From Rikenellaceae bacterium (GTDB lineage Bacteria; Bacteroidota; Bacteroidia; Bacteroidales; Rikenellaceae): 64,000 nt of DNA. Below are positions 49,748-58,821 of this stretch, piece by piece. Each line of letters starts with the position of its first letter. The stretch's first letter is position 1. The notes below the pieces were generated by a model. It saw only the letters and a list, made by a program, of their open reading frames with translations, did no database searches and was not told the origin of the DNA. The stretch covers positions 83,055 to 147,054 of the forward strand of contig SUZM01000005.1 in the NCBI GenBank assembly GCA_015059965.1, given 5' to 3'. The translations under genes were made by a program, and so were the position numbers.

Positions 49748-52045
49748 CTAATAGAAGGTGCCGCGGGGGGCAAAGATCGCATAGCCGAAGTTGAACATCA
49801 GGTACATATTGTCCCACGAGTCGAGTTCGTACTTCGTCAGCGAGAGGCTCACGGGGCCCAGGGGGGTATGGTAGATCAGCGAAGCCTCGGTGATATAGTG
49901 CAAGGAGTGGTTCGAGGTTTCGCGGTCACGGAACATTGTATAGAATCCCGCACGGAAGAGGAACGAGGGGGTGAAGCGGAAGGTGGGCATCAGACCACCG
50001 GCCACATAGCGCTTGGCATGGAAATCGGCCATATAGACCATATTGGCATGCGGCAGGGGCTGGTAGCTGGGTCGAGCCATATCGGTGGCCCGGCTGTTGG
50101 TGAAGTTGGGTTGGTTGGTGGCCACAGCATCGATATTCAGCCCCAGGGTAAGCCACGAGGCCAGGGGCCAATACTGGTCCCACTTGAAGCGGGCCCCCAG
50201 CCAGCTGCGCTCCTCGGTGAGGGTATAGAAGTCGTGGTCGCCCGGATCGAACTTCTCGCGCCCCCAGACACCGATTCCCGAGAGCGAGAGGTGGGCTCCT
50301 CGGGTCGGATAGAGGGGTTTATCGAGGGTATTGCGGGCAATCTCAAGCTTGCCGGCCAGGTAGGAGAAACGCGTGTGGTCGAGCCCTGCGGGATCACCCT
50401 CAATGGGGGAGTAGCGGTAGTTGATATTGCCGCCGTTCATGCGCAGGGAGATCACGCTCCGTCGCGTAAGGGGCAGGCCGAAGGTGAGCGATCCGAAGAG
50501 TTCGTTGCGCCGTACCTGCTCGGTATTCGACACCTCGGTAAGGGCTCCGAAGTTGCCGTGACGGAGGTTCTTGGCCGAGAAGTTGAAGCTGTAATCCAGG
50601 AAGATCGGCTCGCGCATGAAGAAGTCGGTACGTCCGCCCACCGAACCCGACGAATAGACCGGTCCGACGTAGAGGTCGCCATAGAAAGTTTGAGCCACGC
50701 GGTTGATGAGCTGGTAGCGCAGTCCGATGTAGGCCTGGTTGAAGGGGGTGGAGGAGATGTTTCCGCCGATCATCACCTTGAAACTGGGCTTATAGTTGAG
50801 CCTCATGGCAATCTTATAGTGTCCTGTCGAGGGGCGATACTCCACCTGCGGGAATTCGGTTTTGAAATCTCCGCCGGCGACGATCGAGTAGAGATTGTCG
50901 CGAAACTCCTCGAAGGCCAACACCTGCTCACGGCCACGGAGGGCTCCCCAGCGGTTGAACTCATCGACCTTGAGGAAGTCGCGCGCATAGTTGGTCTTGG
51001 CGTTGTTCACACCCTCGATCGCATAGTGGTCGAAGACCAACGGCTTACACCCCTCGCGGAAGCTCTTGCGGCGCTCCTCGACCTCAGACTTGGGGCGCAG
51101 GGAGGAGATGCGCGAGAGGATTTCGGGCAGCTTGGCTTTCGTGTCCTCATAGCCCCAGGCGATGATCTCCATGGCGCGGTCGAAGTCGAGCATACCGACC
51201 GGTACGGCACGTTCGATGGTTACACCCCGCTCCTCAGGCATCGAGTAGTCGGTCTTGTTCATGATAAACATCATCCCCTGGTCGATCAAGCCGCTATGCT
51301 CATCCACACGGCGCTTGCTGTCGGTGCAGACCGAGCCGATGATCAGCTCGGGTGAGAAGTCGTTTTCCAACTCCCGCCAGGGGTAGTTGTTGTATACACC
51401 TCCGTCGTAGAGCAGCATCGAGTCGCGCTGCACGGGGCTGAAGGCGAGCGGGATAGACATCGAGGCTCGCACGGAGGCCGCCAGGTCGCCATCGCGCAAG
51501 AGAATGGCACGACGCGAATTCATATCGGCAGCCACACAGCGATAGGGGACAAAGAGCCGATCGAAATCTCCTCCCGAGGCTTCGGAGGCGGGGGTAAGGA
51601 GCCCCACCAGGGCCATATCGATCTGCGTAGAGGAGATCAGGCTGTTGGGAAGCAGGAATTTGCGTCTCCCCTCCGCGGCCTCGGTAAACCCCACATGAAT
51701 AGAGAACATCGGCGGGACGTTTCCGATCTCGCGGTAGTAGTAGCGGTGTCGGTTATCGATACGCCCCGAGACCCACTCCTTGATCTCGCCCGTTGCAACG
51801 ATGGCCTCCATCTCTTCGGGCGAATAACCGGCCGCATAGAGCGATCCCACGATGGCTCCCATCGAGGTTCCCGCCACATAGTCGATGGGCACACCCTCCT
51901 CTTCGAGAGCCTTCAGCACTCCGATATGATAAAGCCCCTTGGCTCCGCCGCCACTCATCACCACACCCACCTTTTGGGCGAGAAGCGGGGTTGTGGCGAG
52001 AAGGAGCAGGAGAATAATCCTGAGCGTATGCAAAAAACATTTCAT
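49748..52045 (-). CDS. Patatin-like phospholipase with C-terminal outer-membrane barrel
   Basis: The start is ATG 52043-52045 (MKCFLHTLRIILLLLLATTP), which gives a signal peptide ending near LLAQ. Patatin domain, residues 25-330: oxyanion GGGAKG, nucleophile Ser61 in GTSMG, catalytic Asp214 in YDGG. The rest contains a POTRA-like segment (about 340-440) and a beta-barrel (AMRLNYKPSFKVMIGGNIS ... MYLMFNFGYAIFAPRGTFY, Phe/Tyr C terminus). This is the PlpD-like type Vd plan, in which the barrel is thought to display the lipase domain. Total length 765 aa. Monocistronic. Confidence 0.88.
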   Translation of the reverse strand: MKCFLHTLRIILLLLLATTPLLAQKVGVVMSGGGAKGLYHIGVLKALEEEGVPIDYVAGTSMGAIVGSLYAAGYSPEEMEAIVATGEIKEWVSGRIDNRHRYYYREIGNVPPMFSIHVGFTEAAEGRRKFLLPNSLISSTQIDMALVGLLTPASEASGGDFDRLFVPYRCVAADMNSRRAILLRDGDLAASVRASMSIPLAFSPVQRDSMLLYDGGVYNNYPWRELENDFSPELIIGSVCTDSKRRVDEHSGLIDQGMMFIMNKTDYSMPEERGVTIERAVPVGMLDFDRAMEIIAWGYEDTKAKLPEILSRISSLRPKSEVEERRKSFREGCKPLVFDHYAIEGVNNAKTNYARDFLKVDEFNRWGALRGREQVLAFEEFRDNLYSIVAGGDFKTEFPQVEYRPSTGHYKIAMRLNYKPSFKVMIGGNISSTPFNQAYIGLRYQLINRVAQTFYGDLYVGPVYSSGSVGGRTDFFMREPIFLDYSFNFSAKNLRHGNFGALTEVSNTEQVRRNELFGSLTFGLPLTRRSVISLRMNGGNINYRYSPIEGDPAGLDHTRFSYLAGKLEIARNTLDKPLYPTRGAHLSLSGIGVWGREKFDPGDHDFYTLTEERSWLGARFKWDQYWPLASWLTLGLNIDAVATNQPNFTNSRATDMARPSYQPLPHANMVYMADFHAKRYVAGGLMPTFRFTPSFLFRAGFYTMFRDRETSNHSLHYITEASLIYHTPLGPVSLSLTKYELDSWDNMYLMFNFGYAIFAPRGTFY

Positions 52046-52129
52046 CTTTTTTCGGATCCTTCGGGGTGTTTGGCGGGAAAAATCCAAAAGATTTCTGCCC
52101 GCAATCGCCCTTAATTCATCATTATTTTG

Positions 52130-52137
52130 TAACTTTG
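52130..52137 (+). promoter_or_regulatory. -7 box (TAACTTTG) for pheS
   Basis: A perfect TAnnTTTG match, 73 bp before the pheS ATG and divergent to the patatin gene. Confidence 0.65.
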
Positions 52138-52210
52138 TCCGCTAAAGGAGATGTTAACCTCTCCTGTTCATCGACAAAGGTAAGAAAATAGAAGAAAATA
52201 TAAAAGCATT

Positions 52211-53236
52211 ATGATCGAGAAAATTCAAACACTGTTGCAGCGTGTGGAGGCCTTTGCCCCCCAAACAGCTGCCGAAATCGAAGAGTTTCGCATCAAGGTT
52301 TTGGGCAAAAAGGGTGAGCTGACGGCACTTATGGAGGAGTTCAAGAGTGTCGCTCCCGAACTGAAGCGTGAATTGGGTCAGAAACTGAACCACCTGAAGA
52401 GTGCCGCTTTGGAACGCATAAACACCCTAAAAGGCGAGTTGGAGGAGAAGCAGATGGCCCAGAGCTCGGAGGTGGGCGATATGAGCCGCCCCGGTTCGGC
52501 CGAGGGTCTCGGCTCGCGCCACCCGATTTCGCTCGTAAAGAACCAGATCGTCGAGATCTTTTCGCGCCTGGGCTATACGGTGGCCGAGGGTCCCGAGATC
52601 GAGGACGACTGGCACGTCTTCTCGGCCCTGAACTTCCCGCCCGAGCACCCGGCACGCGACATGCAGGATACCTTCTTTATCGAAAAGCAGCCCGACATCC
52701 TGCTGCGCACCCACACCTCGTCGATTCAGGTCCGCACGATGGAGCACCAGAAGCCCCCCATTCGTGTGATCTGCCCGGGTCGTGTCTTCCGCAACGAGGC
52801 GATCTCCTACCGTGCACACTGCATCTTCCACCAGGTGGAGGGACTTTATATTGACAAGGGGGTCTCGTTTGCCGACATGAAACAGTCGCTGCTCTACTTC
52901 GCCAAGGAGCTCTTCGGCGAGAGCGCTACGATTCGCATGCGCCCCTCCTACTTCCCCTTCACGGAGCCTTCGGCCGAGGTGGATGTGTCGTGCAACCTCT
53001 GCGGCGGAAAGGGCTGCAACGTCTGCAAAGGCACGGGCTGGTTAGAGATCATGGGGTGCGGCATGGTAGATCCCAATGTATTGACCGCCAACGGCATTGA
53101 CCCCAAAGAGTACTCGGGATTCGCCTTTGGTATGGGAGTTGAGCGTATCGCCATGCTGAAGTACGGCGTAAAGGACCTGCGCCTCTACTTCGAGAACGAC
53201 GTGCGCTTCCTGCACCAGTTCGACTCGGCACTCTAA
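52211..53236 (+). CDS. pheS: Phenylalanine--tRNA ligase alpha subunit
   Basis: The catalytic subunit of PheRS. A coiled-coil N-terminal region (EIEEFRIKVLGKKGELTALM) binds tRNA; the class II core has GSRHPISLVKNQIVEIFSRL, LNFPPEHPARDMQDTFFIEK, RVFRNEAISYRAHCIFHQVE, RPSYFPFTEPSAEVDVSCN, and FAFGMGVERIAMLKYGVKDL. At 341 aa it is of normal length. The CNLCGGKGCNVCKGTGW insert shows CxxC pairs common in Bacteroidetes PheS. pheT is not adjacent. Confidence 0.96.
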   Translation: MIEKIQTLLQRVEAFAPQTAAEIEEFRIKVLGKKGELTALMEEFKSVAPELKRELGQKLNHLKSAALERINTLKGELEEKQMAQSSEVGDMSRPGSAEGLGSRHPISLVKNQIVEIFSRLGYTVAEGPEIEDDWHVFSALNFPPEHPARDMQDTFFIEKQPDILLRTHTSSIQVRTMEHQKPPIRVICPGRVFRNEAISYRAHCIFHQVEGLYIDKGVSFADMKQSLLYFAKELFGESATIRMRPSYFPFTEPSAEVDVSCNLCGGKGCNVCKGTGWLEIMGCGMVDPNVLTANGIDPKEYSGFAFGMGVERIAMLKYGVKDLRLYFENDVRFLHQFDSAL

Positions 53237-53261
53237 AGTTTAGAAACGCATCCGCAGAGCC

Positions 53262-55064
53262 ATGCGCAAAGGGGGATTGACCATACTGCTGCTTGTGCTT
53301 TGTCTGGTGGGATTCCACCCGACAAAGGGAGGGGCAATTGCCCCCCTCGGAGCAGAGCCGGACAGCCTCAACACCCCGCTTGAGCACTATTGCGAAGGGA
53401 TCAGGCTGCTCCACATCGTGGCAGATACCACGGAGGCCCAAAAGGCCTTTCAGGCAGCCCTCTCGCTCGATTCGACCTATGCTCCGGCCCACTACAAGCT
53501 GGCCGAGATGAGCCTCCGAAGCGGCTTCGACCCCGCGGCATTGGACCACGCCCGGACGGCCAGTTCAAGGGATACGACCAACAAGTTCTACCTGGAACTC
53601 TACGCTCGGGCGCAGATCCTGGCCATGGAGCTTGATGGGGCCTTGGAGAGCTTTCGTCGCCTCAGGAAGATCGATCGCCACAACCCCGACAACTACCGCA
53701 TGACGGCTCTGTTGGAGGAGCAGGCGGGCAATCGCCCTGCAGCAATCGCCCTCCTGGATTCGGCCGAAGTGCTCTTCGGGCGCAACCCGCTACTCGGAGG
53801 GCTGAAGCGCCGCATGCTGATGCAACAGGGGGAGCACGAACGGGCCCTGGAGGAGGCGCTGGAGCAGATCGAGAGTGCCCCCTACGAAGCCGAGAGTCAC
53901 CTCTCGTTGGGCAACATCTACCACCAAACAGGGCGGGATTCGCTGGCCCGGGCAGCCTACCAACGCGCCTTGGAGCTCGACTCCACACGCCTGGAGACCC
54001 TCCTCACGTTAGCCGACTTCCACAGCCGCCGCCGCGACTACGGAGCCTACTTCGAGGTGATGCCCCTGATCTTCCGCCACCCCGAATTTCCGCTCCGAGA
54101 CAAGATTTCGACCTTCAACCGCTTTACCTCCGACATCCGTTTCTATCGCGAATTCTTCCCCCAACTCGGCACCCTGGCCCGCACGCTGATCCTCAGCTAC
54201 CCCAAGGAGCCTGAAGCGGTGGAGCTCTACGCCGACTACCTGATCGCCTCGGGAGATATCGAGCAGGCTCTCGCCCTCTACAAACTCCGCCTTGAAGATC
54301 TGCCGCCACAATTCGACTACTACACCATGGTGGTCGATATGGAGAGCTACCTGGAGCGACCCGACTCCGCCCACCATTACCTGAGAAGAGCGATCACCCA
54401 CTTCCCCGAAAATCCGCAGCTCCGCATCCAACAGGGACACCTCTACACGCTGCACGGCAATCGCTACGATGAGGCGGAGGCGGCCTATCGCGAGGCCCTG
54501 AAGTTGGCCTCGAGTGACTCGTTACGCAGCCGGATCTGGGGCTTCATGGGCGACTGCTACCAACGCCGCAGCCAAGGCTCGCTCAGCTCCACGGAGGAGC
54601 TCTTCGTACAGCACGAAAAGGCCCCCAAAGGGTGGCGCAAGTGGCTCAAGAGGTGCTATGCCGCCTACGACAAGGCGCTCCTGTTCGACCGCGACAACCT
54701 CTCGGTACTGAACAACTACGCCTACTTCCTCTCGCTCGAGAAGCGCGACCTGGAGCGGGCGCTTGAGATGTCGAGCCGTGTGGTGGCCATAGCCGGCAAC
54801 GAGCCCACCTACCTCGACACACACGCCTGGGTTCTCTTCTGCTTGGAGCGCTACGAAGAGGCCAAAAAAGTGATGCAGCAGGCCGTCTCGCTCGATGGTC
54901 GCCGCAACCCCACCCTGCTGATGCACTACGGCGATATTCTCTTCGCCCTGGGCGAGGAGTTCCTTGCCGAGACCTACTGGAAACGAGCTCTCGAAAACGG
55001 CGGAGACCCCGTGGGCCTCAACATCCGCCTCGATGGGCTGAAAAACAAAAAAGCAAAGCCATGA
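53262..55064 (+). CDS. Secreted tetratricopeptide repeat protein
   Basis: A 600-aa protein with an N-terminal signal segment (GLTILLLVLCLVGFHPTKGG) and TPR units across its length, for example AQKAFQAALSLDSTYAPAHY, SLARAAYQRALELDSTRLE, AEAAYREALKLASSDSL and ERALEMSSRVVAIAGNEPTY. It should be a periplasmic scaffold. The stop overlaps the start of the EnvC-like gene by 4 nt (ATGA), so the two are coupled; in many Bacteroidetes this TPR gene sits with an M23/EnvC gene. The partner is not identified. Confidence 0.82.
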   Translation: MRKGGLTILLLVLCLVGFHPTKGGAIAPLGAEPDSLNTPLEHYCEGIRLLHIVADTTEAQKAFQAALSLDSTYAPAHYKLAEMSLRSGFDPAALDHARTASSRDTTNKFYLELYARAQILAMELDGALESFRRLRKIDRHNPDNYRMTALLEEQAGNRPAAIALLDSAEVLFGRNPLLGGLKRRMLMQQGEHERALEEALEQIESAPYEAESHLSLGNIYHQTGRDSLARAAYQRALELDSTRLETLLTLADFHSRRRDYGAYFEVMPLIFRHPEFPLRDKISTFNRFTSDIRFYREFFPQLGTLARTLILSYPKEPEAVELYADYLIASGDIEQALALYKLRLEDLPPQFDYYTMVVDMESYLERPDSAHHYLRRAITHFPENPQLRIQQGHLYTLHGNRYDEAEAAYREALKLASSDSLRSRIWGFMGDCYQRRSQGSLSSTEELFVQHEKAPKGWRKWLKRCYAAYDKALLFDRDNLSVLNNYAYFLSLEKRDLERALEMSSRVVAIAGNEPTYLDTHAWVLFCLERYEEAKKVMQQAVSLDGRRNPTLLMHYGDILFALGEEFLAETYWKRALENGGDPVGLNIRLDGLKNKKAKP

Positions 55065-56191
55065 GAGCCCTTCATATTCCTCTGCTCCTGCTGATCCTCA
55101 TCTTAGCAACAAGCACCCTGCAAGCCCAGACCGACCAGAAGAAGATTGACGACCAAAAGCGCAAGATCGAGAATCTGGAGCGACAGATTGCCGACCGCGA
55201 GCGCGAGATCAACAGCCTGAAAAAGGGCCGTTCCACCGCCGAGCAACGGGCCCGCACGCTGGCCCGTCAGATCGAGACGCGCAACACGCTGCTGAACGAA
55301 ACCGAGGCCGAAGAGCAGGATCTGAAGCGCGAGACCGCCTCGGCAGACAGTACCGCAAACCTGCTCGATGCCTCACTCGAAAGGCATCGCGAACGCTATG
55401 CCGGCATGGTGCGCGAGGCGTGGCGCAACTACCGCCACAACAACTACCTGAGCTACCTCTTCGCTGCCGAAGATTTTGCCGATGTGGCCCGCCGCATAGC
55501 CAACCTCAGGGAGGTGGCCTCGCTGCGGGAACGGCAGATGAAGGTCATCGATTCGCTCAAAGCACAAACGGCCGAGCAGCGAGCCCTTCTCGAGCGCCGG
55601 CGCTATGCGCTGGACTCGGTGCAGGAGAGCCTTAAGAAGCAGAAAAAACGGTTGCAGGAGGATGCCGCCGAGGCGCGAGCCAGTGTCAAACAGCTCTCCA
55701 AGAAGGAGCAGTCGGCCCTCAAAAAGAAGGTCGAACAGGAACGTCTTCTGGATGATGCCGTGGCCGAACTGCGCAAGCTCACAAAGGGCAACAAGCAGGG
55801 AGCCTCCTTCTCGAAGAGCACCTCGAATCTGAACCTGCCCGTTGTGGGGGGCAAGGTGAAGAAGTACATGGGCAACATGGCCGAGATTTCGGGCCCGAAA
55901 GGGGCCGAAATTCGCTCGATCTACGAAGGAAAGGTGGTAGACATCAAGCGCAACCGCATCACCGGAAAATACGACGTTTACATCGCCCACGGAGAGTATA
56001 TCACCTCCTATGCCAACCTGTCGGCTGTCGTCGTGGAGCGCAACGCTTCGGTAAAGCGCAACCAACGGATCGGCACGATCGGCTCGTCGGTCGATGTGAT
56101 CACCATGCAGAACGAGTACACCCTGGTGTTCGGCATCTACCCCCCTGATCCGAAGCAGAAGATGTCCGCCTCGGATTGCTTTCGCAAATAG
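55061..56191 (+). CDS. EnvC-like murein hydrolase activator (degenerate LytM domain)
   Basis: A 376-aa protein: signal peptide (IPLLLLILILATSTLQAQ), a long two-part coiled coil (about residues 25-235) and a C-terminal LytM/M23 domain (SGPKGAEIRSIYEGKVVDIK ... YIAHGEYITSYANLS). Active M23 enzymes have an HxxxD pair and YAHLS; here the last reads YANLS and the first His is missing, so zinc binding looks lost. That fits EnvC, which activates amidases rather than cutting peptidoglycan itself. It probably works at the septum. The start overlaps the TPR gene. Confidence 0.88.
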   Translation: MRALHIPLLLLILILATSTLQAQTDQKKIDDQKRKIENLERQIADREREINSLKKGRSTAEQRARTLARQIETRNTLLNETEAEEQDLKRETASADSTANLLDASLERHRERYAGMVREAWRNYRHNNYLSYLFAAEDFADVARRIANLREVASLRERQMKVIDSLKAQTAEQRALLERRRYALDSVQESLKKQKKRLQEDAAEARASVKQLSKKEQSALKKKVEQERLLDDAVAELRKLTKGNKQGASFSKSTSNLNLPVVGGKVKKYMGNMAEISGPKGAEIRSIYEGKVVDIKRNRITGKYDVYIAHGEYITSYANLSAVVVERNASVKRNQRIGTIGSSVDVITMQNEYTLVFGIYPPDPKQKMSASDCFRK

Positions 56192-56244
56192 CCCCAAAAA
56201 CAACTCAAGAGAATCACCCAAACAAGGAATTCCCCAAAATAGAG

Positions 56245-56703
56245 ATGGCCATTCGATACCATAAAGAGGAGACCGGCTACCTGCCCAAGGGGCGCCGCCT
56301 GCTGAGCGCCTGGCTGCGCGAGGTGGCCCTCGAGGAGCGCAACTGCCGCATCGAGGAGCTGAACTACATCTTCTGCTCCTCCGAAAAACACCGCGCCATG
56401 AACATCCAGTTCGTCGGCCACGACTACTTCACCGATATCATCACCTTCGACTACAGCTCCCTGAAGGAGGGATATGTGGCCGGAGATGTCTACATCGATG
56501 TGGAGACCGTGCGCGACAATGCCCGCATCTACGGGACTACCTTCGGGCGCGAAATGCACCGCGTGATCGTCCACGGACTGCTGCACCTGTGCGGACAGAA
56601 GGATAAGACACCCCACGCCGAAAAGCAGATGCACCGCAAAGAGGACAAATACCTGGCACTGCTGGACGAAATGGTCGGCAAAGCGGCCGGTTTAAAAGAT
56701 TAA
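56245..56703 (+). CDS. ybeY: rRNA maturation RNase YbeY
   Basis: An endoribonuclease in 16S rRNA 3' processing and ribosome quality control. The start is ATG 56245 (MAIRYHKEETGYLPKGRRLL), inside a longer frame that overlaps the EnvC-like gene. The zinc motif is HGLLHLCGQKDKT; the usual third His of HGxLHLxGyDH is an Asp position here (CGQKD), as in other Bacteroidetes YbeY. DYFTDIITFDY and VAGDVYIDVETVRDNA are also typical. The length is 152 aa. Confidence 0.9.
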   Translation: MAIRYHKEETGYLPKGRRLLSAWLREVALEERNCRIEELNYIFCSSEKHRAMNIQFVGHDYFTDIITFDYSSLKEGYVAGDVYIDVETVRDNARIYGTTFGREMHRVIVHGLLHLCGQKDKTPHAEKQMHRKEDKYLALLDEMVGKAAGLKD

Positions 56704-56728
56704 AAAACATCACAATCAACTGATTACC

Positions 56729-58612
56729 ATGGTGTTGGACTATGATATTATTGTCGTTGGCGGAGGCCATGCCGGCTGTGAGGCGGCCTCGGCGGCGGCA
56801 CGCATGGGTTCGCGCACGCTGCTGCTGACGATGGATATGAGCAAGCTGGCGAACATGTCGTGCAACCCCGCCGTGGGAGGTGTAGCCAAGGGGCAGATCG
56901 TGCGTGAGATCGATGCGCTGGGAGGTCGAATGGGAGTTATCACCGACCTGACGGCCATACAGTTTCGTATGCTCAACCGCTCGAAGGGGGCGGCAATGTG
57001 GAGCCCTCGAGCGCAGTGCGACAAGGCCCGCTTCTCGGAGGAGTGGCGCCGTGAACTGGAGAACACCTGGGGCCTCTACATCTGGCAGGATGCCGCAACC
57101 GAACTCCTCTTCACTCGCGAAGGGGAGGAGCTGCGCATAAGGGGAGTGAAGACTCAGATGGGAGTGGAGTTTTCGTGCCGCGCCCTGATCCTTACGAGCG
57201 GAACCTTTATGAACGGCCGGATGTTCTGCGGCGAAGCAATGGCCGAGGGTGGGCGCGCCGGAGATGCCGCCTCACACGGAATCACCGAGTCGCTCACAGC
57301 GATCGGATTCGAGGCCGGGCGCATGAAAACCGGTACGCCGGCACGCCTCGATGCCCGCACGATAGACTTCGAGGCTCTGGAGGTGCAAGAGGGTGACGAA
57401 AACCCCTCAAAATTCTCATATTCATCTGACACTCAACCGGTTAAAGACCAGCTCCCCTGCTTTACCGTACACACCTCGAAGCGTGTACACGATATCCTGC
57501 GCACGGGATTTGAACGCTCCCCCCTCTTCAACGGCACGATTCACGGCATAGGGCCCCGCTACTGTCCCAGCATTGAAGACAAGCTCCGCACCTTTGCCGA
57601 GAAGGACTCGCACCAACTCTTCCTCGAACCCGAGGGGCGATCGACCAACGAATACTACCTGAACGGCTTCTCCTCATCACTGCCTTGGGAGATACAATGG
57701 GAGGCCCTGCATGCCATTCCGGGCCTTGAAGATCTCCACATCTTCCGCCCGGGCTACGCCATCGAATACGACTACCTGATCCCCACCCAGCTACACCACA
57801 CCCTCGAGACAAAGCTCGTTGCGGGGCTCTTCTTTGCCGGCCAGATCAACGGCACGACCGGCTACGAAGAGGCGGCTGCCCAGGGGCTCATGGCCGGAAT
57901 CAACGCCCACCGCAAACTCAAGAATCTTGAACCGGTGGTCCTGCGCCGAGATGAAGCCTACATCGGAGTACTGATTGACGACCTGGTAACCAAAGGCGTG
58001 GACGAACCCTACCGCATGTTCACCTCGCGAGCCGAATACCGCATCCTCCTGCGCCAGGACAATGCCGACCTGCGCCTTACCCCAAAAGGGTACGAATTGG
58101 GGCTGATCAGCGAGAAGAGATGGCAACAATTCACCGAAAAAAAATCAGCTGTAGAATCGCTTAAAAAATTCGCGCGTGAACTGAGCATCAAACCAGGCGA
58201 TGTAGAAAACTATTTAATTTTGCACAATTCCGACCCGCTGACCCAGGGATGCAAGCTGCAAAACCTATTGCTTCGCACCTTTTCGAGCTTCGAGAACCTC
58301 CGAACAACGCTTCCGAAGCTCGAAAAATTCCTCGCAGAAAACAACTTCTCGGAGGAGGTGATTGAACAGGCCGAGATACAAATCAAATACAAAGGGTATA
58401 TCGAACGGGAAAAACTGATTGCAGAAAAGCTCCGACGATTGGAAAATATCCGCATTCCGGCCGACTTTGACTTCCACTCTCTTCAGGCCCTCACGATCGA
58501 GGCTCGACAAAAACTCACACGCATCCGCCCTGCCACGATCGGCCAAGCCTCACGAATCCCGGGAGTCTCGCCCGCCGACGTCAATGTGATGTTGGTAAAA
58601 TTCGGCCGATAA
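56729..58612 (+). CDS. mnmG: tRNA uridine-5-carboxymethylaminomethyl modification enzyme MnmG
   Basis: Works with MnmE to install cmnm5U at the wobble position. The 627-aa flavoprotein has YDIIVVGGGHAGCEAASAAA, the MnmG block NPAVGGVAKGQIVREIDALG, LILTSGTFMNGRMFCGEAMA, RMKTGTPARL, LEPEGRSTNEYYLNGFSSSL and GLFFAGQINGTTGYEEAAAQ. The C-terminal helical domain (QIKYKGYIEREKLIAEKLRR) is complete. The gene lies 25 bp after ybeY. In many bacteria mnmG (gidA) is close to oriC, in line with the parS-like site 166 bp downstream. Confidence 0.97.
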   Translation: MVLDYDIIVVGGGHAGCEAASAAARMGSRTLLLTMDMSKLANMSCNPAVGGVAKGQIVREIDALGGRMGVITDLTAIQFRMLNRSKGAAMWSPRAQCDKARFSEEWRRELENTWGLYIWQDAATELLFTREGEELRIRGVKTQMGVEFSCRALILTSGTFMNGRMFCGEAMAEGGRAGDAASHGITESLTAIGFEAGRMKTGTPARLDARTIDFEALEVQEGDENPSKFSYSSDTQPVKDQLPCFTVHTSKRVHDILRTGFERSPLFNGTIHGIGPRYCPSIEDKLRTFAEKDSHQLFLEPEGRSTNEYYLNGFSSSLPWEIQWEALHAIPGLEDLHIFRPGYAIEYDYLIPTQLHHTLETKLVAGLFFAGQINGTTGYEEAAAQGLMAGINAHRKLKNLEPVVLRRDEAYIGVLIDDLVTKGVDEPYRMFTSRAEYRILLRQDNADLRLTPKGYELGLISEKRWQQFTEKKSAVESLKKFARELSIKPGDVENYLILHNSDPLTQGCKLQNLLLRTFSSFENLRTTLPKLEKFLAENNFSEEVIEQAEIQIKYKGYIEREKLIAEKLRRLENIRIPADFDFHSLQALTIEARQKLTRIRPATIGQASRIPGVSPADVNVMLVKFGR

Positions 58613-58650
58613 CTTCGTAAAAAAACACCAATCTTTAGAAAAAATTAAAA

Positions 58651-58694
58651 AAGAAGGAGGAAATTCTGCAAATTTACAGAATTTCCTCCTTCTT
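58651..58694 (+). terminator. 18-bp-stem terminator after mnmG
   Basis: AAGAAGGAGGAAATTCTG (58651-58668) and its full complement (58677-58694) with the loop CAAATTTA. Confidence 0.85.
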
Positions 58695-58763
58695 AATACC
58701 AAACAAAAGTGGGTTAAATCCTAAAAACAAGATTGTCTCACTCACACCCAAAAAAGAGGAACC

Positions 58764-58807
58764 AATTAAAAATGGGTTGTTCCACGTGGAACAACCCATT
58801 TTTAATT
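58764..58807. promoter_or_regulatory. parS-type ParB-binding site in a perfect 44-bp palindrome
   Basis: The palindrome has no loop and is centred between 58785 and 58786. Its core TGTTCCACGTGGAACA (58778-58793) is an exact match to the chromosomal parS consensus TGTTNCACGTGNAACA known from Bacillus subtilis and many other phyla. The outer arms, GGGTTG/CAACCC and T-rich ends, could also terminate the convergent ilvE transcript. It lies between mnmG and ilvE. Confidence 0.85.
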
Positions 58808-58821
58808 GAACAAGGTAAGGA

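Noticed and set aside
49505..49748. Second, degenerate tRNA suggested by GTTCGAGTCCC at 49685-49695
   Set aside because: Only a T-arm-like 11-mer is present; no acceptor stem, D arm or anticodon arm can be built around it.
55061..56191. Active M23 endopeptidase
   Set aside because: The zinc-binding HxxxD and HxH residues are not all present; an activator role is more likely.
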